Assembly (NCBI RefSeq): GCF_019336435.1 | Contig: NZ_JAHWXQ010000001.1 | Coordinates: forward strand, 372,001-436,000 | DNA from: Pontibacter populi | Lineage (GTDB): Bacteria > Bacteroidota > Bacteroidia > Cytophagales > Hymenobacteraceae | DNA: 64,000 nt | Direction: 5' to 3' | In this document: piece after piece, positions 42,649 to 52,012 of the stretch | Layout: every line of letters begins with the position of its first letter | Position numbering within the stretch: position 1 is the first letter of the stretch | Notes under the pieces: model-generated | Database searches by the model: none | The model's input: the letters and a program-made list of their open reading frames with translations, nothing else | What the model was told of the DNA's origin: nothing | Position numbers and translations under genes: made by a program

Positions 42649-43998
42649 ATGAAAAACAAGATAGTAGCTATGCTCCTGCTGATGCTCTTTACCGTTACCG
42701 GCGTAATGGCACAGCAAAGCAGCAAGATCCTGCCCTACCCTATTCACCAGAAAAAGCTCGATAATGGCCTGAACGTGGTAACCGTACCTTATAACAGTCC
42801 GGGTATTGCCGCTTTTTATATAGTTGTGAGAGCCGGCTCCCGCGAGGAAGTGGAGAAAGGCAAAACTGGCTTTGCGCACTTTTTTGAGCACATGATGTTC
42901 CGGGGCACCGACAAATACAGCAAAGAACTATATGGCGATGTAATGAAGGAAATGGGTGCTGCTGCCAACGCCAACACCAGCATCGACCGTACCCTGTACC
43001 ACATGACCGGTAATGCCGATATGCTGGACAAGATGTTCGAGATAGAAGCAGACCGTTTTCAGAACCTGAAATACAGCGTGCACGACTTTAAAACTGAAGC
43101 CGGTGCCGTAAAAGGTGAGTACACCAAGAACTCCGCAAGTCCGTACCAGCAACTATACGAAAAGCTGGTAAGCACTGCTTTCACCAAGCACACTTACGCG
43201 CACACTACCATGGGCTTTTTTGAAGATGTGGTGGACATGCCAAACCAATACGATTATTCCTTAACCTTCTTCGACCGTTTTTACCGCCCGGAATATACCA
43301 CGATACTGGTTGTTGGCGATGTTACTCCTGAAAAAGTAAACGGCCTGGCACAGCAGTATTTTGGCAACTGGAAGCGCGGCAACTATAAACCAACTATAGC
43401 CACAGAGCCAAAGCAAACCCAGACCCGCTATGCACATGTACAGCAGCAGGGCTTCCCGCCATACTTAACGCTGGCTTTTAAAGGACCTTCTTTCTCGGAT
43501 AAGTATAAAGACCTGCCTGCGCTGAGCATTCTTTCCAACATTCTATTCTCGCAGAACTCTGATTTGTACCGCAAACTGATAGTGCAGGAGCAAAAGGCAC
43601 GCTTTATTGGCGGTGGCCCGCAGTTCTCCCGCGATCCCAACCTGGTTTCTTACTCGGCATCGGTAGTTAACGCTAACGACCTGCAGTATGTAAAAGACGA
43701 AATGATGCGTGTGCTGAACGAAGCGAAGACCAAGCCGATAGATGCCAAGAAGATCGCTGACACCAAATCGCGCATCAAGTATAGTTTCGCCATGAGCATG
43801 GATAGCCCCGATGCCATTGCCAACTCGCTGTCGCAGTACATCTGGCTGACAGGCAACCCGGAGGCCCTCAACAACATGTATGCAGTATTCGATACCGTTA
43901 CGGCCAAAGACCTGATGGATGTAGCCAAAAAGTACTTTACACCAACCACACTCACGGTGGGCACCATAAGCCCGTCGGAGAAATCGCTTGTGAAGTAA
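42649..43998 (+). CDS. M16 family metallopeptidase, catalytic subunit
   Basis: 449 residues with a signal peptide (about 1-21, V-M-A-Q). Zinc-binding inverted motif H-F-F-E-H at about 81-85 with the third ligand E further on (E-A-G-A-V-K-G-E region), in the M16 (pitrilysin / processing-protease) fold. Periplasmic. The next gene encodes its motif-less partner 33 bp away: the two form the usual heterodimer for peptide degradation. Confidence 0.93.
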   Translation: MKNKIVAMLLLMLFTVTGVMAQQSSKILPYPIHQKKLDNGLNVVTVPYNSPGIAAFYIVVRAGSREEVEKGKTGFAHFFEHMMFRGTDKYSKELYGDVMKEMGAAANANTSIDRTLYHMTGNADMLDKMFEIEADRFQNLKYSVHDFKTEAGAVKGEYTKNSASPYQQLYEKLVSTAFTKHTYAHTTMGFFEDVVDMPNQYDYSLTFFDRFYRPEYTTILVVGDVTPEKVNGLAQQYFGNWKRGNYKPTIATEPKQTQTRYAHVQQQGFPPYLTLAFKGPSFSDKYKDLPALSILSNILFSQNSDLYRKLIVQEQKARFIGGGPQFSRDPNLVSYSASVVNANDLQYVKDEMMRVLNEAKTKPIDAKKIADTKSRIKYSFAMSMDSPDAIANSLSQYIWLTGNPEALNNMYAVFDTVTAKDLMDVAKKYFTPTTLTVGTISPSEKSLVK

Positions 43999-44031
43999 TT
44001 TTATAGTTAACCAGACTTAGAGAAAGAAAAG

Positions 44032-45666
44032 ATGAAAAAAATAGCTGCTTATATACTGCCTGTTGCCCTGTTGGCTGCCTCCTGCACCAAACAGCCGCAG
44101 GCATCTCAGCAAACCACTGATACCGCTGCAACTACCGAAACAGCTCCTGTAGCGTTTGATGCTAACACGGCCTTTGGCCCGAATAAGGTTGTCGAGCTAC
44201 AGAATCCACAGTCGAACAAGGTCATCATTAAATTGATGTTCAAAAACGGTTCTATGTCGGATCCGAAAGGCAAGGAAGGCCTGACTTATGCCACTGCCCA
44301 GATGATCGCCAACTCCGGCACACAGGACATGACTGTTACCCAGATCCGCGAAAAGATATACCCATGGGCGGCCGGTTACGGAGCTAGCACTGATAAGGAA
44401 GTAACCACCTTTACGTTTGCCGTGCACCGCGATTTCCTGAACGACTTTTACCCGATCGTGCGTGGCTTGATGCTGCAGCCAGCTTTTGCCGAAGACGATT
44501 TTAAGCGCGTGATCTCGAACCAGCAGAATTATGTGGACCAGGTGATACGTGCCTCGTCGGATGAAGAGTATAGCAAGAAAGCGCTGGAAGATTTGTTATT
44601 CCGTGGCACCAATTACCAGCACGTGGTGGAAGGTACTTCAGCCAGCGTTAAGAATATTACCCTGGAGGATGTGAAAAACCACTGGAGCAACATGTTTACC
44701 CGCAACAATGTGATGATTGGTGTGGCTGGTAACTATAACAACGAGTTCCTGAACAAGCTGAAAGCCGATGTAGCCCAGTTATCCGAAGTTAAACCAACTA
44801 TACCAGTAGCAGGCCAGCCAAACAAACCAAATGGTGTGCAGGTGGAGATCATCCAGAAAAACGATGCCCTTGGCTCCGCTATATTCACTGGTACCCCAAT
44901 GCCGGTTACGCGCTCAGCCGATGATTTTGCAGCGCTGATGGTAGCCAACTCGTTTTTAGGGGAGCACCGCAAAAGCTACGGCAAACTATACGACAAGATC
45001 CGCACCACCCGCTCCATGAACTATGGCGACTACTCTTATATTGAGTGGTACGATAACGGCGGAAGTTTCCAGCTGCCAAACCCGGGCGTGCCGCGCACAT
45101 CCAACTACTTTGCGCTTTGGATACGCCCGGTACAGATTGCCGAAGGTTTGAAGCAGCAGTATACCGAGTTGAAAGACATTAACGTAGGCCATGCCCATTT
45201 TGCGTTACGCCTGGCCATGCGCGAAGTAGATAACCTGATCAAGAATGGCATGACGCAGGAAGAATTTGAGCTGACTCGCAAGTTTCTGCGCTCGTACATG
45301 AAACTATACGCCCAGACCGAAGAGAAGCAATTAGGCTTTTTGATGGATTCACGCTTTTATGGCCGTGAAGACTACCTGCAGGAAATGGACCAGCTATTGG
45401 CTAACCTGACCGTGGACCAGGTAAACAATGCCGTGAAGAAGTACTGGGATGTGCAGAACATGTTTGTAACTATAGTTACTGACGACAGCGAAGCCGAGCC
45501 GTTAAAACAGGCGTTGCTTAACAACACGCCATCCCCAATGAGCTACTCAAACTTAGTAAAAGAAGGCTTACCAAAAGAAGTGCTGGCCGAAGACGACATC
45601 ATTGCCAACTATAAACTGAATGTGAAAGGCGTGAAGATTGTAGACAGCAAGGATACGTTTAAGTAA
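44032..45666 (+). CDS. M16 family peptidase, inactive partner (lipoprotein)
   Basis: 544 residues. Lipoprotein signal (V-A-L-L-A-A-S-C-T, Cys about 18), so membrane-anchored. Same fold as the upstream gene, but the H-x-x-E-H position reads A-Q-M-I-A-N-S-G (no zinc ligands), and R-x-x-x-Y-x substrate-binding elements (R-S-M-N-Y-G-D-Y-S) are retained. Expected role: clamp and substrate-recognition half of the heterodimer, like the non-catalytic subunit of mitochondrial processing peptidase. Confidence 0.9.
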   Translation: MKKIAAYILPVALLAASCTKQPQASQQTTDTAATTETAPVAFDANTAFGPNKVVELQNPQSNKVIIKLMFKNGSMSDPKGKEGLTYATAQMIANSGTQDMTVTQIREKIYPWAAGYGASTDKEVTTFTFAVHRDFLNDFYPIVRGLMLQPAFAEDDFKRVISNQQNYVDQVIRASSDEEYSKKALEDLLFRGTNYQHVVEGTSASVKNITLEDVKNHWSNMFTRNNVMIGVAGNYNNEFLNKLKADVAQLSEVKPTIPVAGQPNKPNGVQVEIIQKNDALGSAIFTGTPMPVTRSADDFAALMVANSFLGEHRKSYGKLYDKIRTTRSMNYGDYSYIEWYDNGGSFQLPNPGVPRTSNYFALWIRPVQIAEGLKQQYTELKDINVGHAHFALRLAMREVDNLIKNGMTQEEFELTRKFLRSYMKLYAQTEEKQLGFLMDSRFYGREDYLQEMDQLLANLTVDQVNNAVKKYWDVQNMFVTIVTDDSEAEPLKQALLNNTPSPMSYSNLVKEGLPKEVLAEDDIIANYKLNVKGVKIVDSKDTFK

Positions 45667-45682
45667 ACTATAGTTTAGATAC

Positions 45683-45718
45683 AGAAGCCGGAGTTCATAT
45701 TAAATGGGCTCCGGCTTT
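45683..45718 (+). terminator. terminator of the M16 peptidase pair
   Basis: AAGCCGGAG / CTCCGGCTT stem with a TTCATATTAAATGGG-type loop, ending TTTAT. Confidence 0.8.
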
Positions 45719-45926
45719 ATATTGGCATTGTGTTAGTTATCTGCTTATTCCTTTATTCTGAATCTGTAATGCTACCTTTTTATAACCTATTTTTGTCACC
45801 TGCTTTTAAAGACAAGCTTCCTTTCCTGCTCATACAGTTTATCTAAAGGATTGCAGATTGCTCTGAATATTAAAGTCACTTCCAACTATAGTTGCTTTTA
45901 TCTTATCTGTAGAGAACTCTATTTTG

Positions 45927-46617
45927 TTTTTCAGTCTTGAACGTAGAGAAATCTAAGTTCTATAGTTGGCTCAACTACCATCCGAACCAAGCTATCCTTT
46001 CAAATCTCCTCCAATCCTGGGAGCTCTACATATCTACAGTTTCAATCCAGCTTTGGTGCCCTCACGGCCGGGAGGCCTCGTCTTCGGGCATCGCGCGGTG
46101 TACATTTCTTTTGTTCGTTCCTCACAATGCCTTGCGGCACCAGAAATCTACAAGGCGCTCAACCCAAAGACTGAGATTATGTTCGATAGCTATGGATGTT
46201 AAAGTTTGAAACGATAAGCTCCGAGATTTATCGTGGTGGTAGTTCCGTAGGGACAGGCAAACCTGTCCTATCTTGAGCTGTAACTATAGCTAATTCAGAT
46301 TTCTCCCGCTAGTCGAAATGACAGTTGAGAGGGCATTAGCAGGAAAGTCCCCTTTGAAGGGGGCAGAGGGATGACAAACGGAAATTTTAGAACTATAGCT
46401 CAAACTATAGCAATAGCAGAATTGTCCCCTTGAGGGGACTACAGGGGGGTTAAGAAAGAAACTATAGAACTACAGTCATAACTATAACAATAGCCTAAAT
46501 TCCCCTCTCGGGAGGGGTAGAGGTGGGTTGAAATCGCAAACTATAAAACTAGAACGGAAAGTATAGTAGTGAAAAGCTCCCCGCCTTAGACAAGGAGGGG
46601 GTTGGGGTGGTTGGATA
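45927..46617 (-). repeat. composite intergenic hairpin repeat, copy 3
   Basis: Minus-strand order B (46617-46574), C (46535-46497), D (46455-46422), E (46380-46345), then element A on the plus strand (45927-46323, ending TCGAAATGACA). Module X is missing and the left end of A is degenerate. Two overlapping open frames on the plus strand inside A encode similar short peptides to copy 1 only for about 20 residues before a frame change, so they are not evidence of a gene. Confidence 0.8.
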
Positions 46618-47100
46618 AACGTTACCTATGAAACTATAGCCAAAGCCTTTGCCATGCCTGTCCCTACCGGGCCAGTTGAGTTACAAACTCAACACCATAG
46701 TAAACCACAAGTTGAAAACTTGCGGCAGATGACCAGTGCTACCTATAAAACTTTACCTCCAACCATAGCAAAACCCAATCCTGAAAATCCTTTAATCCTG
46801 TAAATCCTGGTTCAGATAATTCTTGTCCCTATCGGGCCAGTTGAGTTACAAACTCAACCCCATAATAAGACACGGATTGCAAACCCGCGCCAGCAAAAAC
46901 AACATATACACTATTCTGGGCAAGGTCATTCCTCTCTCCGCCTCTGCCGCAAGTTTTTAGCTTGTAGTATTTATGGTGTCATGCCCTTCAAAATGAGATA
47001 GGTCAAAATAAATCCAACCCCTGCGGTTTTTTTATTTATGTCTACCAGTTCTGTAACCGGATTCACTAAAAAGTATAGCGTTCAAGATACACCCTAGTTG
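46618..47100. repeat. tandem short hairpins (F and G modules) before the cytochrome gene
   Basis: Two minus-strand F units (46660-46730 and 46835-46885; GAGTTACAAACTC and CAAGTTGAAAACTTG hairpins), one G unit (46775-46830, TCCTTTAATCCTGTAAATCC) and a CGCAAGTTTTTAGCTTG hairpin near 46940. No gene seen in 46618-47175. Confidence 0.6.
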
Positions 47101-47175
47101 TATAAGTAATATTTTTTAGAAAAATTACACAATTAAAGGTTAAAATGTATATCACATGCTATCAATCCCATCCCT

Positions 47176-48153
47176 ATGAAAAAAGTATTTAAAGTGATTG
47201 GCTACGTGCTAATGGGCATCTTAGCCGTTGCAGCCGCCGGCATTATTTACATCCAATACGCCTTCCCTAATGTAGATGCGGCACCTGCTATAACTATCAA
47301 AAAGACACCCGCACTGGTAGCACGTGGAGAATACCTGGCTAATCATGTTGCTGTCTGTATCGATTGCCACTCTACCCGCGACTGGTCCCAGTTTGCCGGG
47401 CCGCTGGTGCCTGGCACTCACGGTAAAGGTGGAGACAGGTTTGACCAGACAATGGGTTTTCCGGGTGTATTTTATGCGAAGAATATAACATCTGATAAGG
47501 AAACAGGGATAGGCAGCTGGACAGATGGTGACATTTACCGCGCTATTATTTCCGGGGTAACCAAAGATGGCGATCCTATTTTCCCGATGATGCCTTATGG
47601 TGCCTATAGCCAGATGAGTGAGCAGGACGTGCATGCGATCATTGCTTACATCCGAACACTGAAACCAATAAAAAATGTTGTACCAAAGTCAGAGCCGGAT
47701 TTTCCGTTTAACCTGATTCTGCGCACAATGCCAATTAAAGCGACTGCTAAAGCCACACCTGTACTGGAAGACCAGGTATCAAAAGGAAAATACCTGCTCA
47801 CCGTAGCTGCCTGCACCGACTGCCACAGCCCTGATAAAGAAAAGTACCTGGCTGGCGGCGCTGAGTTTAATTTGCCATTCGGAACAATACGTTCAGCAAA
47901 CATCTCCCCTGATAAAGAGACCGGCATAGGAAACTGGACAGAAGATGCTTTTGTAAACCGCTTTAAACAAAACCTGGATCCTGCTATAGCAGATAAAAAA
48001 GTAGGTCCTGATGAGTTTAACTCCATCATGCCATGGAGAATGTATGCCGGTATGAAAGAAGAAGACCTGCGCGCTATTTACCAGTACCTGCGCACAGTAG
48101 AGCCACAGAAAAATAAAGTAGTTAAATACTCTCCGGCTCCTTCAAAATCTTGA
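47176..48153 (+). CDS. diheme cytochrome c
   Basis: 325 residues. N-terminal membrane anchor (about 7-29), then two class I cytochrome c domains: heme 1 C-I-D-C-H at 61-65 and heme 2 C-T-D-C-H near 213-217. Each is followed by a Met candidate ligand in M-P-Y/M-P-W context (M-M-P-Y-G-A-Y-S near 140; S-I-M-P-W-R-M near 285). The layout resembles the cytochrome c subunits of alcohol- and sugar-dehydrogenase electron chains, which pass electrons to a terminal oxidase; no dehydrogenase gene is adjacent. Confidence 0.9.
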   Translation: MKKVFKVIGYVLMGILAVAAAGIIYIQYAFPNVDAAPAITIKKTPALVARGEYLANHVAVCIDCHSTRDWSQFAGPLVPGTHGKGGDRFDQTMGFPGVFYAKNITSDKETGIGSWTDGDIYRAIISGVTKDGDPIFPMMPYGAYSQMSEQDVHAIIAYIRTLKPIKNVVPKSEPDFPFNLILRTMPIKATAKATPVLEDQVSKGKYLLTVAACTDCHSPDKEKYLAGGAEFNLPFGTIRSANISPDKETGIGNWTEDAFVNRFKQNLDPAIADKKVGPDEFNSIMPWRMYAGMKEEDLRAIYQYLRTVEPQKNKVVKYSPAPSKS

Positions 48154-48178
48154 TTTACAGCTTTAAACCTTTTTACTA

Positions 48179-48212
48179 AAGAGCCTTTTGTAGCTGCAAA
48201 AGGCTCTTTTTT
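48179..48212 (+). terminator. terminator of the cytochrome c gene
   Basis: AAAGAGCCTTTTG / CAAAAGGCTCTTT stem, TAGCTG loop, then TTTT. Confidence 0.88.
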
Positions 48213-48266
48213 ATAAATTGCAGCCATATAATAAGCTGGATTAATTATTTGTAACAAGCCGCAACG

Positions 48267-48683
48267 ATGGTTCTCAGACCTATGAAACTACTTACAACTA
48301 TAAGTCTTTTATTAGGATTAGGGTTTAGCATAACAGCCCAAGCACAGACAGCTGATCTGAATTCTTTTGTAAAGCGATTTGATTACTTCCTGAAAACCAA
48401 TACGGCCAAACTGAGCTGGTCTGCCAAAGACTCTGCCAACACCATGCCTGTGCCCATGCCTAACGCAATGGATGCCAGCAAAACCCGCATACCCGACCCT
48501 ACCACCGGCCTGTGGCACTACCCAAATCTGCAGAAAGTGTATGACCCTAAAACCGGCTTTTACATAGACTATGAAGGGCACAGATACTATAGTTACAAAG
48601 CTGATACAGTAGCCGGGAAGATCTTTAAAGGGAAGGACCCTGTACAGATAAAGCGAACCGAGAAAGTACAAAACGAACTATAG
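48267..48683 (+). CDS. small secreted hypothetical protein
   Basis: 138 residues; ATG at 48267, or an internal ATG at 48282 that gives a shorter, equally good signal peptide. Signal ends S-I-T-A-Q-A-Q. Mature part: M-P-V-P-M-P-N-A-M-D ... K-T-R-I-P-D-P-T-T-G-L-W-H-Y-P, Y-D-P-K-T-G-F-Y-I-D-Y-E-G-H-R-Y-Y-S-Y. The Pro/Tyr-rich stretches could form a small beta structure. No known domain. Its last 6 bp overlap the convergent acetyltransferase gene, so the two mRNAs are complementary at their ends. Confidence 0.7.
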   Translation: MVLRPMKLLTTISLLLGLGFSITAQAQTADLNSFVKRFDYFLKTNTAKLSWSAKDSANTMPVPMPNAMDASKTRIPDPTTGLWHYPNLQKVYDPKTGFYIDYEGHRYYSYKADTVAGKIFKGKDPVQIKRTEKVQNEL

Positions 48684-49223
48684 CGCTTCTTTTATCTGCT
48701 CGTATCTTTCGCGGGTAAGTTGCCAACGGTTTACTTCCTGCTCAAAGTTTATAGTTCCGGGTATGGTGGTGTGCCGCTTCACAAACTCGAAACCTGTTTT
48801 TGCCAGTGTTTTATTTGGTGCAGGATTATGTGCGTACGGTTCGCAGTAAAGCGTTTTGAGTTGCAGGTTTTCGAAATAGTAAGGGAGTGATTGCTTAACC
48901 AGTTCTGTACCGGCTCCTTTCTGCCTGAGCGCCGGTTGCCACAAGTGCAGGTGCATGTAAGCCGACTCACCAAACGCAATTTTGTTCACGTTGCTGTGCC
49001 CTACCGGGGTATCATCTTCCAGCCAGATAAGGGCATAGCTCATTCGTTCACTTATTGGCAAACTCAGCTGGTGCGTCAGCATTGTGGTCAGATCTTCTCG
49101 GGAAGGTACTTTGGCCAAATCTACACCCATGCCAACCAAGAAAACAGGTTCTGAGTTTAGCCAATAGTCGGCAATCAGGGGAATGTCTTCTGTTTGAAGT
49201 TCACGTACGCTTCTGTGAGGCAT
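48678..49223 (-). CDS. GNAT family N-acetyltransferase
   Basis: 181 residues. Acetyl-CoA-dependent acetyltransferase fold: V-R-E-L-Q-T-E-D-I-P-L-I near the start, V-G-H-S-N-V-N-K-I strand, then the acetyl-CoA loop Q-K-G-A-G-T-E-L-V (Q/R-x-x-G-x-G/A) and C-E-P-Y-A-H-N-P-A-P-N-K-T-L-A-K-T-G-F-E-F. This last is the RimJ/RimL-type N-x-x-S/T-x-x-x-x-x-K-x-G-F motif. Substrate unknown; RimJ-like protein or small-molecule acceptor are both possible. Gap of 50 bp to the maa-like gene. Confidence 0.85.
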   Translation of the reverse strand: MPHRSVRELQTEDIPLIADYWLNSEPVFLVGMGVDLAKVPSREDLTTMLTHQLSLPISERMSYALIWLEDDTPVGHSNVNKIAFGESAYMHLHLWQPALRQKGAGTELVKQSLPYYFENLQLKTLYCEPYAHNPAPNKTLAKTGFEFVKRHTTIPGTINFEQEVNRWQLTRERYEQIKEAL

Positions 49224-49273
49224 GGTTTTATAGTGGTAGTTCCCGATATAGTTAAGGTAACTATAATTCCGGG

Positions 49274-49831
49274 TTAATCCAGCTCGCGGATAACTTTGCA
49301 GGGGTTACCAGCTGCAAATACGCCAGCCGGAATATCTTTGGTCACGACGCTTCCCGCGCCTACCACACTTCTATCACCTATAGTTACGCCGGGACAAATA
49401 ACTACGCTGCCACCAACCCACACATCTTCACCAATCGTTATGGGCTTGCCGCTCTCCAACCCTGAAGCGCGCTCTTTATAATTGAGCGGGTGCGTAGCGG
49501 TATAGATCTGCACATTAGGTCCGAAAAGCGTTCGGCTGCCAATTGTTACCGGCATCACATCCAGCACCACGCAGTTAAAGTTGAAGAACACCTTCTCGCC
49601 GACTATAATATTATAACCATAGTCGCAATAAAAAGGTGGTTGCAGCCACAGACCTTCGCCACCATTGGGTATCAGCTCTTTTATAATGCGGCTTCGTTCT
49701 ATGGGATAATCTTCTCGGGAGTCGTTTAGTTCTTTTAGCAGCAGCCTTGCCTGCAGCCGCTCTTCTGAAAGTTGTGGGTCTAAAGCATTGTAAAACTCCC
49801 CAGCCAGCATTTTCTGTTTTTCGGATTGCAT
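49274..49831 (-). CDS. maa: maltose/galactoside O-acetyltransferase family (hexapeptide)
   Basis: 185 residues. LbH-type left-handed beta-helix: M-L-A-G-E-F-Y-N-A-L-D-P-Q-L N-terminal helix, then Y-D-Y-G-Y-N-I-I-V-G-E, V-F-F-N-F-N-C-V-V-L-D, A-T-H-P-L-N (His catalytic) and V-W-V-G-G-S-V-V-I-C-P-G-V-T-I-G-D-R-S-V-V-G-A-G-S-V-V-T-K-D-I-P. This matches the MAT/NodL group that acetylates sugars with acetyl-CoA. Minus-strand gene upstream of the GNAT gene. Confidence 0.9.
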   Translation of the reverse strand: MQSEKQKMLAGEFYNALDPQLSEERLQARLLLKELNDSREDYPIERSRIIKELIPNGGEGLWLQPPFYCDYGYNIIVGEKVFFNFNCVVLDVMPVTIGSRTLFGPNVQIYTATHPLNYKERASGLESGKPITIGEDVWVGGSVVICPGVTIGDRSVVGAGSVVTKDIPAGVFAAGNPCKVIRELD

Positions 49832-49860
49832 GGGGTTTTGTACGGAGGATTGTGTTTATT

Positions 49861-51858
49861 TTACACAGAAGCTATACTAGTTTGAGCTTGGACCTCATGT
49901 AATTTTAAAAGAATCGTATCAACAATTTTAGATACTTCATATTTTTTTGACCCTAATCCTATTTCTACTAATTCCTTTTTAGCTCTTTTAGTTTGTATCT
50001 CTAACTCATTACTAACTTCTCTTATAAATTCATTAAAGACAACTTTACCATCACATAGATTTATCCATTCTGTATTCCAGTTACTTTTAATTTCCTCTAT
50101 ACTATTATAATTTTCTTTAATTATTTCTACGGTGACCTTTAGATTATCTAACTTAAAAACTGTATCTATATGATTATCATAATCAAACTTGGAGTCTATT
50201 AACAGACTTTTATTGCTTATAGCCAACTTAATTGATGCTAAACTGTTTTGATTTAAATTTTGGATCCTTTTTCTCAAAACTTTTTCTTGATGGTTATCTG
50301 CAATGCCTTTTATTCTTTGTTCAAGTATTTTCTCTAATGGTACTTTGATACCAGAATATCCAATTTTATGTTTGCTATATAGTTCATAGAACATCTTAGC
50401 TTCCAAGAAATAGTTTTCTATTTCATGGCGATCCATAACAATAAAATGTTCATCAAAAAATACTTCATCCTTTGAACGTATATTGTCAATATCTGCTTCT
50501 GTTCTAGTGTCTCTATCTATTAAAAAACAAAATTGTACGTCTCTAATCTCTCTGTTAATTTTTAAGTATCTTTTATAGGTTTCAATTACCTCACTACACC
50601 CCCCTAAAGATTTTACTTTAATGTTATGAGGAGATAAGATACTTTCTAGAATTTCATTTTCTGTTTTACCTTCTACAAACAGTACTTTATTAATAATCTT
50701 ACTAAGCCCGATCTCTCTTAAAACTTTCTCATAATTATCATAGTCAACTAAACTCAAAGTATCGTTTATTACATAGTTTTTTCCTAATGTAAAATTATTA
50801 TAAACTAAATTCTTTGAGTGGGTTAATAAAAAGACTTGGGATAGATTATGATTTTTGTAGAATGATTTTATTTGTTTAGCAAAATTTGGTTTAATAGCGA
50901 AATCATTCTTTTGTGCTGTACCGATAATATAATCAGCAAAGCTTTCATTGTTGCAAATATCATTTAATGATATTACAAATTTTGAAAGCATATTTTCATG
51001 TAGATTATTTTCAGGTTCATCAATAATCAACATCCCAATATTCTTTACATAACAAATGAAGTGGTATATATAGAATAGGGTTTTTTCACCAGAACTCAAA
51101 TTACGAAGATCATAAGAATTACCCTTTGACCCTTCATTTCTCTTTACTTGTAGGGTAAATTGATTCTTCTTGATTAGACCTGTAAAATTCGAGATAGTCA
51201 AATAATTTAGTATGTCACGAATTAGTATTTTAGAAACAATATGAGGTAAGTCAGCCCGTGGACTTCCTGGTATAACTCTTTCTCTAATATAATCTCTAAT
51301 TATTCTTTCATATGTAGAATAAAATATCTTTTCTGGATGAGAGATATATTCAAGTGCTAAATCATTACTATCTGACTGTTTTAACTGTATATTTTCATTA
51401 GAAAAATCACTCTCTAAAATATTACGATTAGAATCTATATAAACAATTAAGTTTGTTGGGCTTTTGATATTCCAAAACTTCTTTATTAACTCAACTTCCT
51501 CTGGTATTCCATCTAATCTAACACTTACATTCTCTTTTTTTCTTTCAATACATTTTATTGTAAATGAAGCTGTCTTTAAAGTAGTGTCATATATTTCGAA
51601 TTCTAATTTTATGTATGAGTTTGAATTAATAAAAAAGTTTTGCAAATCTTTAGAATAGTCTATTTTGGTGCTAACAAAACTATTTACTTGTTCAGCAAAG
51701 AAGATTTTTTGAGCAAGAATAATAGATTTGAATACAGTAGTCTTTCCTGAACCATTTATTCCACTTACAGTATTTATTTTAGCTGATTCTGAGAAATCGA
51801 ATTCCCTTTCCCCTACAAATGATTTTATATTTTTGAGATTAAGAGTTTTTAACTTCAT
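49861..51858 (-). CDS. AAA15-like ATPase fused to a DUF4435/TOPRIM-like nuclease domain (PARIS-like)
   Basis: 665 residues from the ATG at 51856-51858; the frame reaches an ATG 15 codons earlier (51903). N-terminal ABC-type ATPase: Walker A S-G-I-N-G-S-G-K-T (33-40), signature L-S-S-G-E (254-258), Walker B M-L-I-I-D-E-P-E (276-283), H-loop L-L-T-H-S. The C-terminal half (about 390-490) has F-V-E-G-K-T-E, L-I-D-R-D and H-E-I-E-N-Y, as in DUF4435 TOPRIM nucleases. AriA is such an ATPase and AriB such a nuclease in the PARIS anti-phage system; here both are on one chain. Base composition (about 25% GC in sampled lines versus about 50% next door) and no CTATAGTT octamer argue for recent acquisition. 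Identification by motif only. Confidence 0.75.
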   Translation of the reverse strand: MKLKTLNLKNIKSFVGEREFDFSESAKINTVSGINGSGKTTVFKSIILAQKIFFAEQVNSFVSTKIDYSKDLQNFFINSNSYIKLEFEIYDTTLKTASFTIKCIERKKENVSVRLDGIPEEVELIKKFWNIKSPTNLIVYIDSNRNILESDFSNENIQLKQSDSNDLALEYISHPEKIFYSTYERIIRDYIRERVIPGSPRADLPHIVSKILIRDILNYLTISNFTGLIKKNQFTLQVKRNEGSKGNSYDLRNLSSGEKTLFYIYHFICYVKNIGMLIIDEPENNLHENMLSKFVISLNDICNNESFADYIIGTAQKNDFAIKPNFAKQIKSFYKNHNLSQVFLLTHSKNLVYNNFTLGKNYVINDTLSLVDYDNYEKVLREIGLSKIINKVLFVEGKTENEILESILSPHNIKVKSLGGCSEVIETYKRYLKINREIRDVQFCFLIDRDTRTEADIDNIRSKDEVFFDEHFIVMDRHEIENYFLEAKMFYELYSKHKIGYSGIKVPLEKILEQRIKGIADNHQEKVLRKRIQNLNQNSLASIKLAISNKSLLIDSKFDYDNHIDTVFKLDNLKVTVEIIKENYNSIEEIKSNWNTEWINLCDGKVVFNEFIREVSNELEIQTKRAKKELVEIGLGSKKYEVSKIVDTILLKLHEVQAQTSIASV

Positions 51859-52012
51859 TAAGGTCATATTGTCTTTTATATTAAAGCGCTTAAAGATAAG
51901 CATACACTTTAGCAGTTATATAAACTAAAGATAATATATAGAAAATATTATACAAGCCACAAACTATAGCTTGCGGAAAGAGAAGTTTAAAACTATAATT
52001 GAAGTATAACCC

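Noticed and set aside
45937..46209. Overlapping plus-strand open frames inside element A of repeat copy 3
   Set aside because: The peptide is shared with copy 1 for about 20 residues, then the frame changes; copy 2 has further indels. Frame is not conserved, so not a gene.
49861..51903. Octamer absence alone as proof of foreign origin of the ATPase gene
   Set aside because: A 2-kb gap is only mildly unlikely given about one octamer per 670 bp, and native genes have longer gaps (e.g. 4229-8757). The base composition is the stronger evidence.
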